Positions 7,398 through 18,028 of a stretch of DNA of 64,000 nt are shown here, one piece after another. How positions within the stretch are numbered: the first letter of the stretch is position 1; each line of letters opens with the position of its first letter. Position numbers and translations under genes: made by a program. This DNA is from Agelaius tricolor (Eukaryota > Chordata > Aves > Passeriformes > Icteridae): contig JALJCS010000050.1 in assembly GCA_023055355.1 (NCBI GenBank), forward strand, positions 1,240,001 through 1,304,000. Direction: 5' to 3'. The notes under the pieces were generated by a model. The model ran no database searches. It had not been told where the DNA came from and saw only the letters and a program-made list of their open reading frames with translations.

Positions 7398-10372
7398 TTA
7401 TCAGTTCGTTTCAGCTTTAATTTGGTTTCTCCCAGGAGACTGCAAACCTCACAGCTGTGAGGGGGTTTCACCGGTCCTTTTATGCGACTAGCATGAGTCC
7501 ATCCTTTTTCAGCGGTTCGTATGGCTGCTTCTGTGCTGAGGAGTACTTGGAACGGTCCTTCCCACCTTGGAGTCAAGGGGTTTTCTTTCCAGCTTTTCAC
7601 GAGCACCCAATCTCCTGGCTGTACCTGGTGTAAGATAAAATCTAAAGGAGGTCGTTGTGCTAACATACCTTTTTCCCATAATGCCTTTCTGTACTTTGTC
7701 AATTCCACCAAATATTTTTGTGTACATGTGTCATTAATGACAGGATGTTCGTTAGGATTTTCTAGGTTATACGGCATCCCATACATCATTTCAAAGGGTG
7801 ATACCCCTAAATCAGCTCTAGGTCTTGTTCTTATATTTAGCAACGCTAGAGGAATACATTTAACCCAGGTCAAATTGGTTTCTGCTACCAGTTTGGTCAA
7901 TTGCTTTTTTATTTCCCCATTCATTCGTTCAACTCGTCCAGAGCTCTGGGGATGCCAGGGGGCATGTTGTTCCCACCGTATGCCCAGAGCTGTTGCTAAG
8001 TTTTGGGTAACTTGGGAAATAAAATGCGGCCCTCTATCTGAGTCAATGACTTCTGGGACCCCATATCTCGGGATTATCTCTTCCATCAATATTTTCGTAA
8101 CTACTTTGGCTGTTTCTCTTACGGTTGGGAAGGCTTCCACAAAATGTGTTAGGTGGTCCACCAAGACCAATAAATATTTGGTTCTCCCTACTTTGGGGAG
8201 CTCGGTGAAATCTATCTGAATGTGGGAGAAAGGCCTTTTCGCTAGCGGTCGGCCTCCCTCCGGTAATTTTCTCAAATTTTTTCTATTTACTTGTAAGCAA
8301 ATTAGGCATCCTCTGGTTACTTGTTTGGCAATGTCCCAGATTCCCACACTCACATACTTTGCAGCAAAATAATCTACCAGTCCCTGTGATCCCCAATGTG
8401 TTTTTTGATGTATCTTAGTCAGTAATCTATGTGCCAATGCTCTGGGTATTATTTCTCTGCCATCTGCTAATTTCCATGCTCCTTGTGCATCCCTTTTAGC
8501 TCCTAGTTTTTGTATTTTATTCTCTTCCTCTTTATTAAACTTGATGTCGGGGTCAGGTTCTGGCATTTGGGAGTGTTTTATGTTTTCCTGCAAAGTGAGG
8601 AGTCTCAGGGCAGCCCGTTTAGCCTCCTGGTCAGCTGTATTATTTCCCCTACTTCTCAAATCCAGTCCTTTTTGGTGACCTTTCAGGTGAACTATAGCTA
8701 TTTTTCGGGGTTTTCGTAGGGCACTGAGTACATCTAATATTAATTTACGGTGAACTAAATCTTTCCCTTGTGAATTTATTAGTCCTCTTTCCTCCCATAT
8801 TTTGCCAAATGTATGGACTACCCCATAGCTATATTTCGAGTCCGTAAAAATAGTCCCATCTTTTCCTGTTAACCATTCCAGGGCTCGTAGTACAGCATAT
8901 AGTTCACATGCTTGGGCGGACCAGGATCCACTAAGGGGTCCCGATTCTATCACTTCCAGGTTGGGTCCCCTTATGATAGCATATCCTGATTTTCTCCTTC
9001 CCTCAACTACTCTGGAGGATCCATCCACAAACAGTCTTTCTCCTTTTTCCAATTCCTCTTCTTCCAAATCTGGTCTGATTTTTGTTTGTTCTTCTATAGT
9101 CACTATACAATCATGTGTTAGTGCTTCTTCTGGTCCTCCATATAAGAAGGAAGCTGGATTTTGGATATTAGTAGTTTCTAGAGTTAAATTTGGAGCCTCA
9201 ATTAATATTCCTTCATATTTTAGAAGCCTTGCGTCTGAGATCCATTTTTCAGCCTTTTGCTGTAAGACTCCCCGTATGTTATGGGGGGACAGCACTTTCA
9301 GGCTGCTATTAAATGTAATTTTCCGGGCTTCTTCTACCAAAAGAGCACATCCTACAATTGCTTGTAAGCACGTAGGCCATCCTCTGCTTACTGGGTCCAA
9401 GATCTTTGATAGATAAGCCACCGGTTTCCTTTTCTCTGCCCATTCTTGAGTAAGGACCCCATATGCGACCCCCTTGTCTACGTTTATGAACAAAAAGAAG
9501 GGTCTATTAGTATTAGGTAAACTTAATACCGGGGCATGGATTAGGCTTTCTTTAAGCTCTTGCAGCCTTTCGGTGTCCTCCTGATCCCATTTTAGGAGTC
9601 CCTCTTGAGTAAGTTTCTGATACAAGAAAGTCGCCTTACTACTGTAATTTTCAATCCATTGACGACAATAACCAGTTAGTCCAAGTATTTGCCTGATTTG
9701 TCTCTTATTTCTTGGAATTGGTAATGCTAAAATCGCCTGTATTCGTTCAGGATCTATTCTCTTCTCTCCTTTCTTTAGATAATGGCCTAGGTATTTTACT
9801 TCTTCTTCGACAAATTGTAGTTTTGCCTTGGAGACTTTCAATCCCTTTAATCCTAAAAAGTTCAATAACTTAATACTTTCTTTCCGTACATTCTCTTCCT
9901 GCTGCCCCGCCAGGAGTAGATCATCTACGTATTGGATTAATGTAACCCCTGGCCCTGCTTGGTAATCCTGTAAAATTTGCTCTAAAGCCTGCCCGAAGAG
10001 ATTAGGGGACTCAGTGAATCCTTGAGGGAGTACCGTCCATCTTAATTGTTGTCTCCTTCCCGTATCGGGGTCTTCCCATTCAAATGCAAAATAATCCCGG
10101 CTTTCTTTAGCCAAAGGGCATGCCCAAAAGGCATCTTTGAGATCTATAACACTGTACCATAAATTCTCAGGCCCCAGTTTAGTCAAGAGGGTATAAGGAT
10201 TTGCCACCACCGGGAACCGGGCTACAGTTCGCTTGTTTATTTCCCTTAAATCATGCACCAATCGATAGGTGCCGTTTGGCTTTTTAACTGGTAGGATGGG
10301 AGTATTGAAGGGAGACATACAGGGTTCTAACAATCCATTATTCAACAACCTTTCTATTTCTGGTTTTAATCC
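7394..10372 (-). CDS. pol: ERV1 pol: reverse transcriptase, RNase H, integrase
   Basis: The frame is open for about 990 codons. The RT catalytic site YVDD is at 9,930-9,919, with VIDLKDAF upstream and LPQGF between them. RNase H follows (FVDGSS, then TDSKYS). Integrase has an HHCC zinc region (H-x3-H ... CLIC), the D,D,E triad (QIDFTE, IDSDRGPHF, RVERMNG) and a gammaretrovirus-type C-terminal domain (PLTPRWEGPFQVLL). The frame is continuous with the protease region apart from TGA 10,375-10,373. The stop overlaps the extra ORF's ATG. Confidence 0.95.
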   Translation of the reverse strand, partial: GLKPEIERLLNNGLLEPCMSPFNTPILPVKKPNGTYRLVHDLREINKRTVARFPVVANPYTLLTKLGPENLWYSVIDLKDAFWACPLAKESRDYFAFEWEDPDTGRRQQLRWTVLPQGFTESPNLFGQALEQILQDYQAGPGVTLIQYVDDLLLAGQQEENVRKESIKLLNFLGLKGLKVSKAKLQFVEEEVKYLGHYLKKGEKRIDPERIQAILALPIPRNKRQIRQILGLTGYCRQWIENYSSKATFLYQKLTQEGLLKWDQEDTERLQELKESLIHAPVLSLPNTNRPFFLFINVDKGVAYGVLTQEWAEKRKPVAYLSKILDPVSRGWPTCLQAIVGCALLVEEARKITFNSSLKVLSPHNIRGVLQQKAEKWISDARLLKYEGILIEAPNLTLETTNIQNPASFLYGGPEEALTHDCIVTIEEQTKIRPDLEEEELEKGERLFVDGSSRVVEGRRKSGYAIIRGPNLEVIESGPLSGSWSAQACELYAVLRALEWLTGKDGTIFTDSKYSYGVVHTFGKIWEERGLINSQGKDLVHRKLILDVLSALRKPRKIAIVHLKGHQKGLDLRSRGNNTADQEAKRAALRLLTLQENIKHSQMPEPDPDIKFNKEEENKIQKLGAKRDAQGAWKLADGREIIPRALAHRLLTKIHQKTHWGSQGLVDYFAAKYVSVGIWDIAKQVTRGCLICLQVNRKNLRKLPEGGRPLAKRPFSHIQIDFTELPKVGRTKYLLVLVDHLTHFVEAFPTVRETAKVVTKILMEEIIPRYGVPEVIDSDRGPHFISQVTQNLATALGIRWEQHAPWHPQSSGRVERMNGEIKKQLTKLVAETNLTWVKCIPLALLNIRTRPRADLGVSPFEMMYGMPYNLENPNEHPVINDTCTQKYLVELTKYRKALWEKGMLAQRPPLDFILHQVQPGDWVLVKSWKENPLTPRWEGPFQVLLSTEAAIRTAEKGWTHASRIKGPVKPPHSCEVCSLLGETKLKLKRTDK

Positions 10373-10375
10373 TCA
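10373..10375 (-). other. ERV1 in-frame TGA between protease and RT
   Basis: TGA interrupts the pol frame just after PLSPEGR, a conserved N-terminal RT context where related viruses encode another residue, often arginine. A CGA-to-TGA change would explain it. Confidence 0.85.
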
Positions 10376-10900
10376 TCTCCCTTCTGGGGATAATGGGTAT
10401 TGCTTAATTCGGACGGGGACATCCAGATTTTTGATAGTTACCAAAAATGGAGTGATTTTTAGCTGTCCCACGCTCTCAGGCGTGTACCAGACTTCGGGGT
10501 TAATTTGCTTTTCATCTTCTACCCTTAAAGGGCATAATTTAATTTTTAATTCCTTATTATCTACACCTATACTAATCCCTAATTCTATAATCATGTCTCG
10601 CCCGAGCAGATTATAATCTGACTCGGGTACCAATAATAGATTTCCCATCCTTATTTTGGATCCTGATTCTATAGTCACATTTTTTATGATTTGTACTTCA
10701 AAAGGTTCCCCTTTCGCCCCTATGACAGTGGCAGTTTCTTTAGAGATGGTACATCCTTTTGGTAGGTTCTGTACCGTGGATCTTTCTGCCCCCGTATCTA
10801 CCAAAAATTCCATTTCTTGGTTGTGGGGACCCACTTTAAGTTTTATCAAGGGCTCTTTATGATTTTTCCGGGTCCCCACCAAATAGAGCCCCTGACCCCC
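10376..10900 (-). CDS. pro: ERV1 protease and start of RT
   Basis: This frame follows the UAG at 10,903 in register with gag, as in readthrough expression. It contains the aspartic protease active site LVDTGAERS and later the RT-proximal motif around YPLSPEGR. Retroviral protease works as a dimer that cleaves Gag and Gag-Pol. Here it is separated from RT by the TGA at 10,375. Confidence 0.9.
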
Positions 10901-10903
10901 CTA
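10901..10903 (-). promoter_or_regulatory. ERV1 gag-pol UAG readthrough junction
   Basis: The minus strand reads GAC TAG GGG GGT CAG GGG. This closely resembles the suppressed UAG context of murine-type gammaretroviruses. It lies 48 nt downstream of the premature TGA in gag and in the same frame. This is the native gag stop; the TGA at 10,951 is an added lesion. Confidence 0.85.
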
Positions 10904-10948
10904 GTCCATTTGGAACTGCTTCTCGTCTCTGATTCGGACTCTACATTC

Positions 10949-12436
10949 TCACTTAAAATGCCCTTTTTTTCCGCAATAAAAACATACCTTCACCCCTTCT
11001 GACTCCCCTATACTTCTCTCTTTTTGTTCATTCGAACCTCCCTTTCGCCCTTCTCTTTGGTACCTCCCCCCACCTGTTGCTGCGACCATCAACTTTACTT
11101 GTCTGCGGTCTCTTTCGTTGTCCCTACGGACATATACTTTCTGTGCCTCCCTAAGCAGTTCATCCAGCCCCCTGTCCTGCCAGTCCTCTAACTTCTGGAT
11201 TTTCTTCTTTATGTCGTCCCACGATTTTAAAACGAAATGAACTTTCAGCATTGACTGTAAAGTTTGGCTATCGGGGTCCATTCCGGAGTACAATCGTAAG
11301 TTCCTCCGTAATCTCTCGAGCCATTCCGTAGGCGACTCGTCCTTCTTTTGCCTATCATTGAATGCCCGATCTATATTTTGCCCCCTCGGGACTGAGTCCC
11401 TAATCCCTTGAATAATTATGGTCCTTAAATCCTGCATATGTGTTCTATGTGCCGCATTTTGGTGGTCCCAATGGGGGTTCTGTAGGGGCCATTTAGTGTC
11501 CACAGCCGGGCCTTGGACATGCTGCGTGTCCCAAATACGCATTCCTTCCCTTCTTATCATATTCCGTTCTTCAGTAGAGAACAGAATGCCCAAAATGGAC
11601 TGCATTTCTTCCCAGGTATAGATGTTTGATCCTAAGAACTGGTCGACCCTCTCGGCTACCCCAAAAGGGTCCTCTAATAAATGTCCCATGTCCTTCTTAA
11701 AGTCTCGTACATCTGCCGAACTCAAGGGGACAGTAATAAATCCTATACCCGCCTGTGGTCCACCCATGGGCATCTCCCATAGAGGGAATAGCCCCATCTC
11801 CATCCTACTGCGGCTCCTTGTAATCGGGCCTTGGTAACCGGTTTGGTTAACCTCCCCTTGGTTACCCTCTTCATCATTGTTTGGTGCAGGTGGTTGTGGA
11901 GGTGGTGGGGCATTGGGTGCTAGCGGTGGGACATATGGGGGCGGTGCTATAATTAAGTCGCCCAAATGATTGTCCCTTTTCCCCTTTTTGTCCGGATCCC
12001 CTTTCCCTTCTCTTAATTGGAAAACATACGCTTCGGGTCTTGCTACCCATATTTTGGCATAATCGCTCTCCTCTTGCGAGAAGGGCTCTTTAGAATTTAC
12101 CCATAGGTTCAAGTCCTGTTGAACCCAGTCTTCAGATGATCCAAACACGGGCCAAAAAACTTTTTTGGAAATCTCTTTCCCACCCCATACTTCCATGCAA
12201 TAATGTATCATTCTGGCCCTATCCTTAGTCTCCGTCCCCGGGTAATGCTTCCAGTTACTAAGCATAAATCCTAGGGGGACTGTCCCTTGGAATGGGGGGG
12301 AGTTTGACTTGGGTTGGGGTCTTGCTTTTCCCCTGCCCCATTCGTCCGGAGTGCCTTCTTTCACTCTCAAATTCCTTTCACTTCCCCTTTTTCGTGGCCC
12401 TCGCCCTCGCGGGTCTGCGGGAACCGCACTACTCAA
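10949..12436 (-). CDS. gag: ERV1 gag (matrix, PPPY late domain, capsid, start of nucleocapsid)
   Basis: The 495-codon frame contains an N-terminal matrix region, a proline-rich segment with a PPPY late-domain motif (APPPYVPP), a capsid with a gammaretrovirus-like major homology region (KDESPTEWLERL), a charged linker, and the start of a single zinc knuckle (CFYCGKKGHFK). TGA at 10,951-10,949 falls inside the knuckle, before its last Cys, which is encoded just after it. In this copy nucleocapsid is therefore truncated unless TGA is read through. Confidence 0.93.
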   Translation of the reverse strand: MSSAVPADPRGRGPRKRGSERNLRVKEGTPDEWGRGKARPQPKSNSPPFQGTVPLGFMLSNWKHYPGTETKDRARMIHYCMEVWGGKEISKKVFWPVFGSSEDWVQQDLNLWVNSKEPFSQEESDYAKIWVARPEAYVFQLREGKGDPDKKGKRDNHLGDLIIAPPPYVPPLAPNAPPPPQPPAPNNDEEGNQGEVNQTGYQGPITRSRSRMEMGLFPLWEMPMGGPQAGIGFITVPLSSADVRDFKKDMGHLLEDPFGVAERVDQFLGSNIYTWEEMQSILGILFSTEERNMIRREGMRIWDTQHVQGPAVDTKWPLQNPHWDHQNAAHRTHMQDLRTIIIQGIRDSVPRGQNIDRAFNDRQKKDESPTEWLERLRRNLRLYSGMDPDSQTLQSMLKVHFVLKSWDDIKKKIQKLEDWQDRGLDELLREAQKVYVRRDNERDRRQVKLMVAATGGGRYQREGRKGGSNEQKERSIGESEGVKVCFYCGKKGHFK

Positions 12437-12744
12437 GGGTCCACACTCACTTGGAGAGTCCGGCTGCCGGCCCTCCTCTCATTCACACTTGTCCACCGCC
12501 ACACTCCGGGATCCCAACCCCGCCCGAACGGATTCCCTTTTATACTTACGCGTCCTGCGTCTTCGTCCGGACTCCGTGCACAGATTATTAAGGGGTTCAC
12601 CGGTATAATTTGTCCCATTTGCTTACTAGTATATATTTTAGGGTCGTCGGTGAGAGTGGCGGAGGTTCTCCCAGAGGGGCCACCCGGAAAGCACTGGATG
12701 AGGCGCCCCCCACTCTGGGTAGATCTTACCCGATCCAAACTCTC
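12437..12744 (-). other. ERV1 5' leader
   Basis: This is the untranslated region between the primer-binding site and the gag ATG, the expected place for packaging and splice-donor signals. I did not identify a specific packaging structure. Confidence 0.6.
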
Positions 12745-12762
12745 ATCTGAGTCGCGGCACCA
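12745..12762 (-). promoter_or_regulatory. ERV1 primer-binding site, tRNA-His type
   Basis: The minus strand reads TGGTGCCGCGACTCAGAT, three bases after the 5' LTR. This resembles the tRNA-His 3' complement used by HERV-H-like elements (about two mismatches). Confidence 0.75.
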
Positions 12763-12765
12763 AAT

Positions 12766-13496
12766 TGTTATAAAATTGACTCAAAACGAGCAATTTCCAA
12801 TCAAAGAATTTATTAATTATTGAAGCAGTTATACTACGTAAGCAAAGGCTCAGCGCTGGGCGACAGGGGAGTCTCCGCTCCACCTACTGCCGCCCCAACT
12901 AGTTTCTGATTCAGTCCTTTTATCCTCTCCATCCTTCAGGAGTCCATGTTATCTCGGAGTTCTCTGCGCCTGCGCTGGTTGTTGCTAGAGGGTCATCCTT
13001 CTGTCTCCTGGTGGTCGGTGATAAAAGGCTGCGGAGTCTTCCTCAGCTGCATCTTCTTCACCCTATGTCTTTATTTGGTGACTTCTCCGTGGAAAATTAC
13101 CAAAATCTTATGATTAACGCAATATGTGCCCTATCAAGCTTCAGCAAGCAAATATCCTGCCTTGCAGACTGTTTATCTGCCCCTGCCCCTTCCCCAGCTT
13201 TTCCCTGGTCGTTATCTCTGTGAGTTATCTGCTTGTACCATTTGTCAGCGGGAAAGGTTTCCCTGCTGGGTGTTAATCTGCCCCTGCCCTTTCCCCAGCC
13301 TTTCCCTGGTCGTTATTTCTGTGAGTTATCTGTTTGTACCATTTGCTGGGTGGGACTATGTGTGGGCTCCTGCAACCCCTTCCCTGGTATCCTTGTAGCT
13401 CATATCTCATGAAGTAGTACAGAAATAGTCAGCAGACAATTCTTGTAACACACTGGTCTCTTTTTCGTGATGAACAAAATGTAGTCCTTCATCTCA
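12766..13496 (-). mobile_element. ERV1 5' LTR (731 bp) with 101-bp internal duplication
   Basis: It has the same termini as the 3' LTR but carries a tandem duplication with a 101-bp period (copies begin near 13,177 and 13,278) and a 6-bp insertion near 13,139. These account exactly for the 107-bp length difference. Several single-base differences also separate the LTRs. Confidence 0.92.
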
Positions 13497-14153
13497 CCTC
13501 TGATTTGATGGATTCCCACAGGCCCCACTCAGATGCTCGCACTGGTGTTGGTGTCTTGGTCTCACCAGATCAGGTGTGCAGTGAAAATGTTCTGTCCCCA
13601 CACTGAGTTATGGGAATTCAACAAGTTATTTTTTCATGTTGAAGCTCCTTATGAAATATGTTGAGATTCAAATGGGACATTCTGACAGCAGATGAGTTAG
13701 CTGTTTACAGGATGAACCTCTGTGACTTAAAAACCTTGTAAAAGGGTATTTTCATGCTGAAACATAATCAGATATAGTTTAGAAGTGCCCTTGGAAGCAA
13801 AGTAAAAAAGAAATATCAACTACTGGTCTCCAAAAAAGTAATTTGTCTCCTTGAGTCCTTTGCCATGCACCAGGGCCCAGCCAGGCAGGAGCTGCTGAGT
13901 TCCCTGCATTGAAAGCTCCCCTTTGGCCACAGTCTATAAATCAAACTGCAGGACACCAACAGTTTGATCAACCACTGGGCAGGAAGAAGTGAGTTCCAAA
14001 GCCATTACCAATACCTTGGGCTTTGAAATTTGTAGGCAGCTGTTTTATTAATGACCAATTCTATTTTCACATCATCTGGAGGGATTTTTTATGGATTTTA
14101 TAATTCTTCTTTACAAATGTACCCATAAGGAACTAATGTTTAAATTTGTGCAG
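13497..14153. other. SYCP1 intron 1, 3' part
   Basis: This is unique-looking intron DNA between ERV1 and exon 2. I searched it for the small exon expected between exons 1 and 2 and did not find it. Confidence 0.6.
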
Positions 14154-14229
14154 GGTTTGAACAGATGCTCAGATGATGACTTTAAGCTGCCATTTGATGT
14201 GTCGAACCGTGGCGAAATCACTGATTCAG
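14154..14229 (+). CDS. SYCP1: SYCP1 exon 2
   Basis: Reads GLNRCSDDDFKLPFD, aligning with the SYCP1 N-terminal segment NKCTEDDFEFPF. Acceptor TGCAG, donor CAG|GTACGA; the exon ends in phase 1. It is phase-compatible with direct splicing from exon 1. Confidence 0.9.
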
Positions 14230-14391
14230 GTACGATTGGAATATTTGCCATGCACCTTCTTTAGATTTTTATATCTTGTCAAGGTTTAATTTTCATGAGT
14301 AGTCTCACAGTTTCATATCTGTAACTGTTAAATACAGTTTCACTGTTACAGTTTTTAGAAAGACATTGATCAAAATCTCTTCATGTTTCAG

Positions 14392-14438
14392 ATACAATTT
14401 CACAGCAAGTGAAACTTTGCTCTGAAGTAGATGAAGAG
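14392..14438 (+). CDS. SYCP1: SYCP1 exon 3
   Basis: A 47-nt exon. With the carried-over base it reads DTISQQVKLCSEVDEE. Acceptor TTTCAG, donor GAG|GTCAGC; it ends in phase 0. Confidence 0.85.
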
Positions 14439-15329
14439 GTCAGCTAAGTATCAACTCTGCACATCTAATTCCTTGGGGTCTTTTGAATTTGTTCCCAAAC
14501 AGTGCCTAAAGCATTATTCAGTAGATATTTCAGGGCTAAAGGAAGTAGTTAAAAGGGAATAATGTTTTCTGTCTCCTGTTTAAAGCTGAATCACTTAGAG
14601 GAGATATTTGTGATTTAGTGAACATGCCTGGAAACAAATCTTTAAAAATTAAGGTGATTGCAATATTGCTGTTGTTCTTTCTTTGTTTGAAGTGCCTGTG
14701 AAGTCCATGAGCTTTAATTAGAGTAAGATTTAAACACTTAAGTATCCTTGTGGAACTGGTTCTGAATATTCTGTTGAGGGGCAGAAGGGTTGAAGTCAGA
14801 GTATTCTTTGGAAATCGGAAGTAGATTATCCCCATTGCCTTGTCTGGCTTTGTTTTATCTGTAAAACAATGAATTGAGTGGTTTCCAGCCTTGTCTGGCT
14901 TTGTTTTATCTGTAAAACAATGAATTCAGTGGTTTCCTCAAGCACTGGATTCTTTTGACAGTGTCTTTACCAGCAGATCTCTGCTTTAGCACAACTCAGT
15001 CCAGCTCATTTTTTTTGCAATAGCTTCTGTACTTTGCAGCTACAAAACACTCTTTGCTACCACAAAATAAAACACATTTCTTGCACTCTCCCTGCTGATT
15101 TTCATATCCCTGACAACTTTTTAGACTTTTTAATCCTAAGCTATTAAAGCACCATCAGGACTGGAACAAAACTGTGATGCAGCCAAAACAAGGATGGTGT
15201 TTGGGGGTGTTGTAAGTGAACCAAAGGGCCCTTTGGGCTCGTGTGTTGCTCTCCCTGCCTCGACCACTGGCCCAGCACTGCTTGTAGGACACTTTCAAGG
15301 TGTTCTAAGGGCACAAGGGTGGTGGTTTT

Positions 15330-16915
15330 CCTTCCTGCTGCGTGTGTGAGCAGAGAACTGCTGGGACACTTGGGTATTTGTAAATCCCTGGGTCCAGATG
15401 GGATCCATGCCAGGGTGAGGAGGGAGCTGGCAGATGAGCTTGCCAAGCCTCTCTCCATCATTTATCAAGAGTTGTGGCTCACTGCTGAGGTTGCAGATGA
15501 TTGGACACTGGCCAGTGTGACACCCATTTACAAAAAAGGTAGGAAGGAGGATGCTGGTAATCACAGGCCAGTTAGCCTGGCCTCAGTGCCAGGTGAGCTA
15601 ATGGAGCAGTTCATACTGAGTGCTATCCCACAGCACTCACAGGATGGCCAGGCTATCAGACCCAGCCAGCGTGGCTCTACGAAGGGTAGGGCATGTCTGA
15701 CCAACCTGGTCTCCTTCTGTGACCAGGTGACCGCCTGGTGCATGCAGGAAAGGCTGTGGATGTTGTGTATCTGGACTCCAGCAGGGCCTTTGGCACTGTC
15801 TCCCCCAGCACACTCCTGGAGAAGCTGCAGCCCATGGCTTGGACAGGAGCACTCTGTGCTGGGCTCAGAACTGGCTGCATGGCCGGGCCAGAGAGTGATG
15901 GTGAATGGTGCTGCATGCAGCTGGCAGCCAGGCACCAGTGCTGTCCCTCAGGGCTCTGTACTGGGACCAGTTCTGTTCAATGTTTTTATAGACGACGGGG
16001 ATGAGGGCATCGAGTCCTTCATTAGTAAATTTGCAGAGGACACTAAGCTGGGAGCTTGTGGTGATCTATTGGAAAGAAGGAAGGAAGGAAGGCTCTGCAG
16101 AGAGACTTAGATCAGTTGGATGGATGGGCAGAGTGCAGCAGCATGAAGTTCAATAAGTCCAAGTGCTGAGTTCCACATTTTGGCTACAGAAATCCCCCAC
16201 AACGTTCCAAGCTGGGGACAGTGTGGCTGGACAGTGTTGAGGCAGAAAGGGCCCTGGGGGTGCTGCTGACAGCCAGTTGAATATGAGCCAGCAATGTGCC
16301 CTGGTGGCCAAGAAGGCCAATGGCTCCTGGCCTGCATCAGGAATGGTGTGGGCAGCAGGAGCAGGGAGGTCATTCTGCCCCTGTGCTGGGCACTGGTGAG
16401 GCTGCACCTTGAGTGCTGTGTCCAGTTCTGGGCCCTCAGTTTAGGAAGGATGTTGAGGTGCTTGAGCACATCCAGAGGAGGGCAGCAAGGCTGCTGAGGG
16501 GTTTGGAGCACAAGCCCTGTGAGGAACGTTGGAAGGAGCTGGGCTTGTTTAGCCTGGAGAAGAGGAGGCTTAGGGGTGACCTTATTGCTCTCTCCAACTG
16601 CCTGAAGGGAGGTTGTAGCCAGGTGGGGTCGGTCTCTTCCACCGGGCAGCACTGACAGAACCAGAGGACACAGTCTCAGGCTACAGCAGGGGAGGGATAG
16701 GTTGGATATTTGGAGGAAATTTTTCACCAAAAGAATAATGAAGCACTGGAATGCTCTCCCCAGGGAGGTGGTAGAATCACCATCTCTGGATGTGTTTATA
16801 AAAAGACTGGATATGGCACTTGGTGCTATAGCCCAGGTGTTGGGGCAGAGGTTGGACTCGATGATCTGAGAGGTCTCTTCCAACCTCATTATTCTGTGAC
16901 TCTGTGATTCTGTGT
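15330..16915 (+). mobile_element. CR1 LINE, 5'-truncated, in SYCP1 intron 3
   Basis: The element encodes a broken reverse transcriptase: [33 protein letters not shown], and near the 3' end [17 protein letters not shown]. The FADD-like box is altered to FAEDTKL. The 3' end carries the CR1-type tail with repeats of ATTCTGTGA near 16,890-16,912. CR1 is the main LINE of bird genomes. Frameshifts and substitutions indicate an old copy. Confidence 0.9.
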
Positions 16916-17401
16916 GTGTTCATGGCAAGATCACAGGTACTCTTGGGCAAAGTCTCTGAAGCTGCTTTTACTTAACTCAGCAGTGTCTGTCAGAAGGAGA
17001 GGACAGAAATGGTGTGAAGAACCTGCTAGAAGGAATTTTGGCTTCACTGATAATTCTGACAAAACTTTATTGATTTTGGTGGACTGCAGTTATCCATGTC
17101 TTTAAGCCCATCTATTTGATGATGTCTGAAGGGGGTTTGGGATATTTCATTGTATTTGTTTCTCCTGTGTGCTCTGTAAAGCCTTTTGATACATACATAG
17201 AGGATGCACAAAGATTTGTGCATCCTGTGCATAAACTTGGGCTCCTGATCATATATCAACTTCTATCACCATCTGTAGAAAAATATTACTCTTGTGATGT
17301 TTCTAAGAGATAAATACATTATCTCAAACAGTATTAATTAGATATTACGTACTATTAATTAGATAGTATTTGAGATTAAATTGTGGAACCTGTTTCAATA
17401 G

Positions 17402-17566
17402 AATACAGAAACAATGAATGAATTGTTCTCAAAACTCTACAAAGAGGCTGAGAAGATCAAGCAGTGGAAACTGACTGTGGAAACTGAATTAAACCAGAAA
17501 GAAAGAAAGCTCCAGGAAAATAAAAAGACTATTGAAGCACAGAATAAAGCCATTCAAGAACTGCAG
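17402..17566 (+). CDS. SYCP1: SYCP1 exon 4
   Basis: Reads ELFSKLYKEAEKIKQWK and then QENKKTIEAQNKAIQELQ, the start of the coiled coil. The homology boundary CAG|GCCAGT would be a GC-type donor. The nearest GT donor is 9 nt downstream (ATT|GTATAG) and would add three residues in frame. Confidence 0.92.
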
Positions 17567-17960
17567 GCCAGTATTGTATAGTATACATTAAATAAACAAA
17601 GTTAAGTGCTTCCTGATTCAGTATGACACTATTATTGATACAATTAAATCTTAAAGACTGTTGCAGTTTGGTTTGTGCCTTGAGAAAATGATTATTTTGA
17701 GAAGTTGCAGGCACCTGTCCTGTGTGTGTGTTTGTCTGAAGAATATAGCTGTAAGTGTCTCATTTGCTGCTAAATTATTGTTCATTAATGATTGCATCTT
17801 TCATGCAAAAGATGACTCAGCATGTAATACCAGATAAAACAGACTTCTGTCTACTGATGTCCCAAATTACTTTTTCATGAGGGATTTGAGAAGTCAAAGT
17901 GCATTTCTAATCTATTTTTCAATAACAGTGTCTTTTTGCATTTGTTCCCTATGAAATTAG

Positions 17961-18028
17961 TTTGAAAATGAAAAACTCCATTTGAAACTGGAAGATGAGA
18001 TATGTGAAAATAAAGATCTCTTGAAAGA
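17961..18028 (+). CDS. SYCP1: SYCP1 exon 5
   Basis: Reads FENEKLHLKLEDEICENKDLL, matching the mammalian coiled coil. Acceptor ATTAG, donor GA|GTAAGT; phase 2. Confidence 0.93.

Larger units (their letters stand above)
4097..13496 (-). mobile_element. ERV1: gammaretrovirus-like provirus, LTR-gag-pol-(extra ORF)-env-LTR
   Basis: This is a complete-length provirus on the minus strand in SYCP1 intron 1, antisense to the gene. From right to left it has a 5' LTR (12,766-13,496), a tRNA-His-like primer site, gag, a UAG readthrough junction, protease-RT-RNase H-integrase, a 253-codon extra ORF, env with a CX6CC transmembrane subunit, a polypurine tract and a 3' LTR (4,097-4,720). Three in-frame TGA codons (10,951, 10,375, 5,281) break the main frames. 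The LTRs differ in length and sequence and no target-site duplication flanks them: GTAA on the left, CCTC on the right. That suggests recombination between related proviruses or loss of one flank. Confidence 0.95.

Noticed and set aside
7521..8219. 232-codon plus-strand ORF inside ERV1
   Set aside because: It is antisense to the integrase coding region, whose conserved codons explain the open frame.
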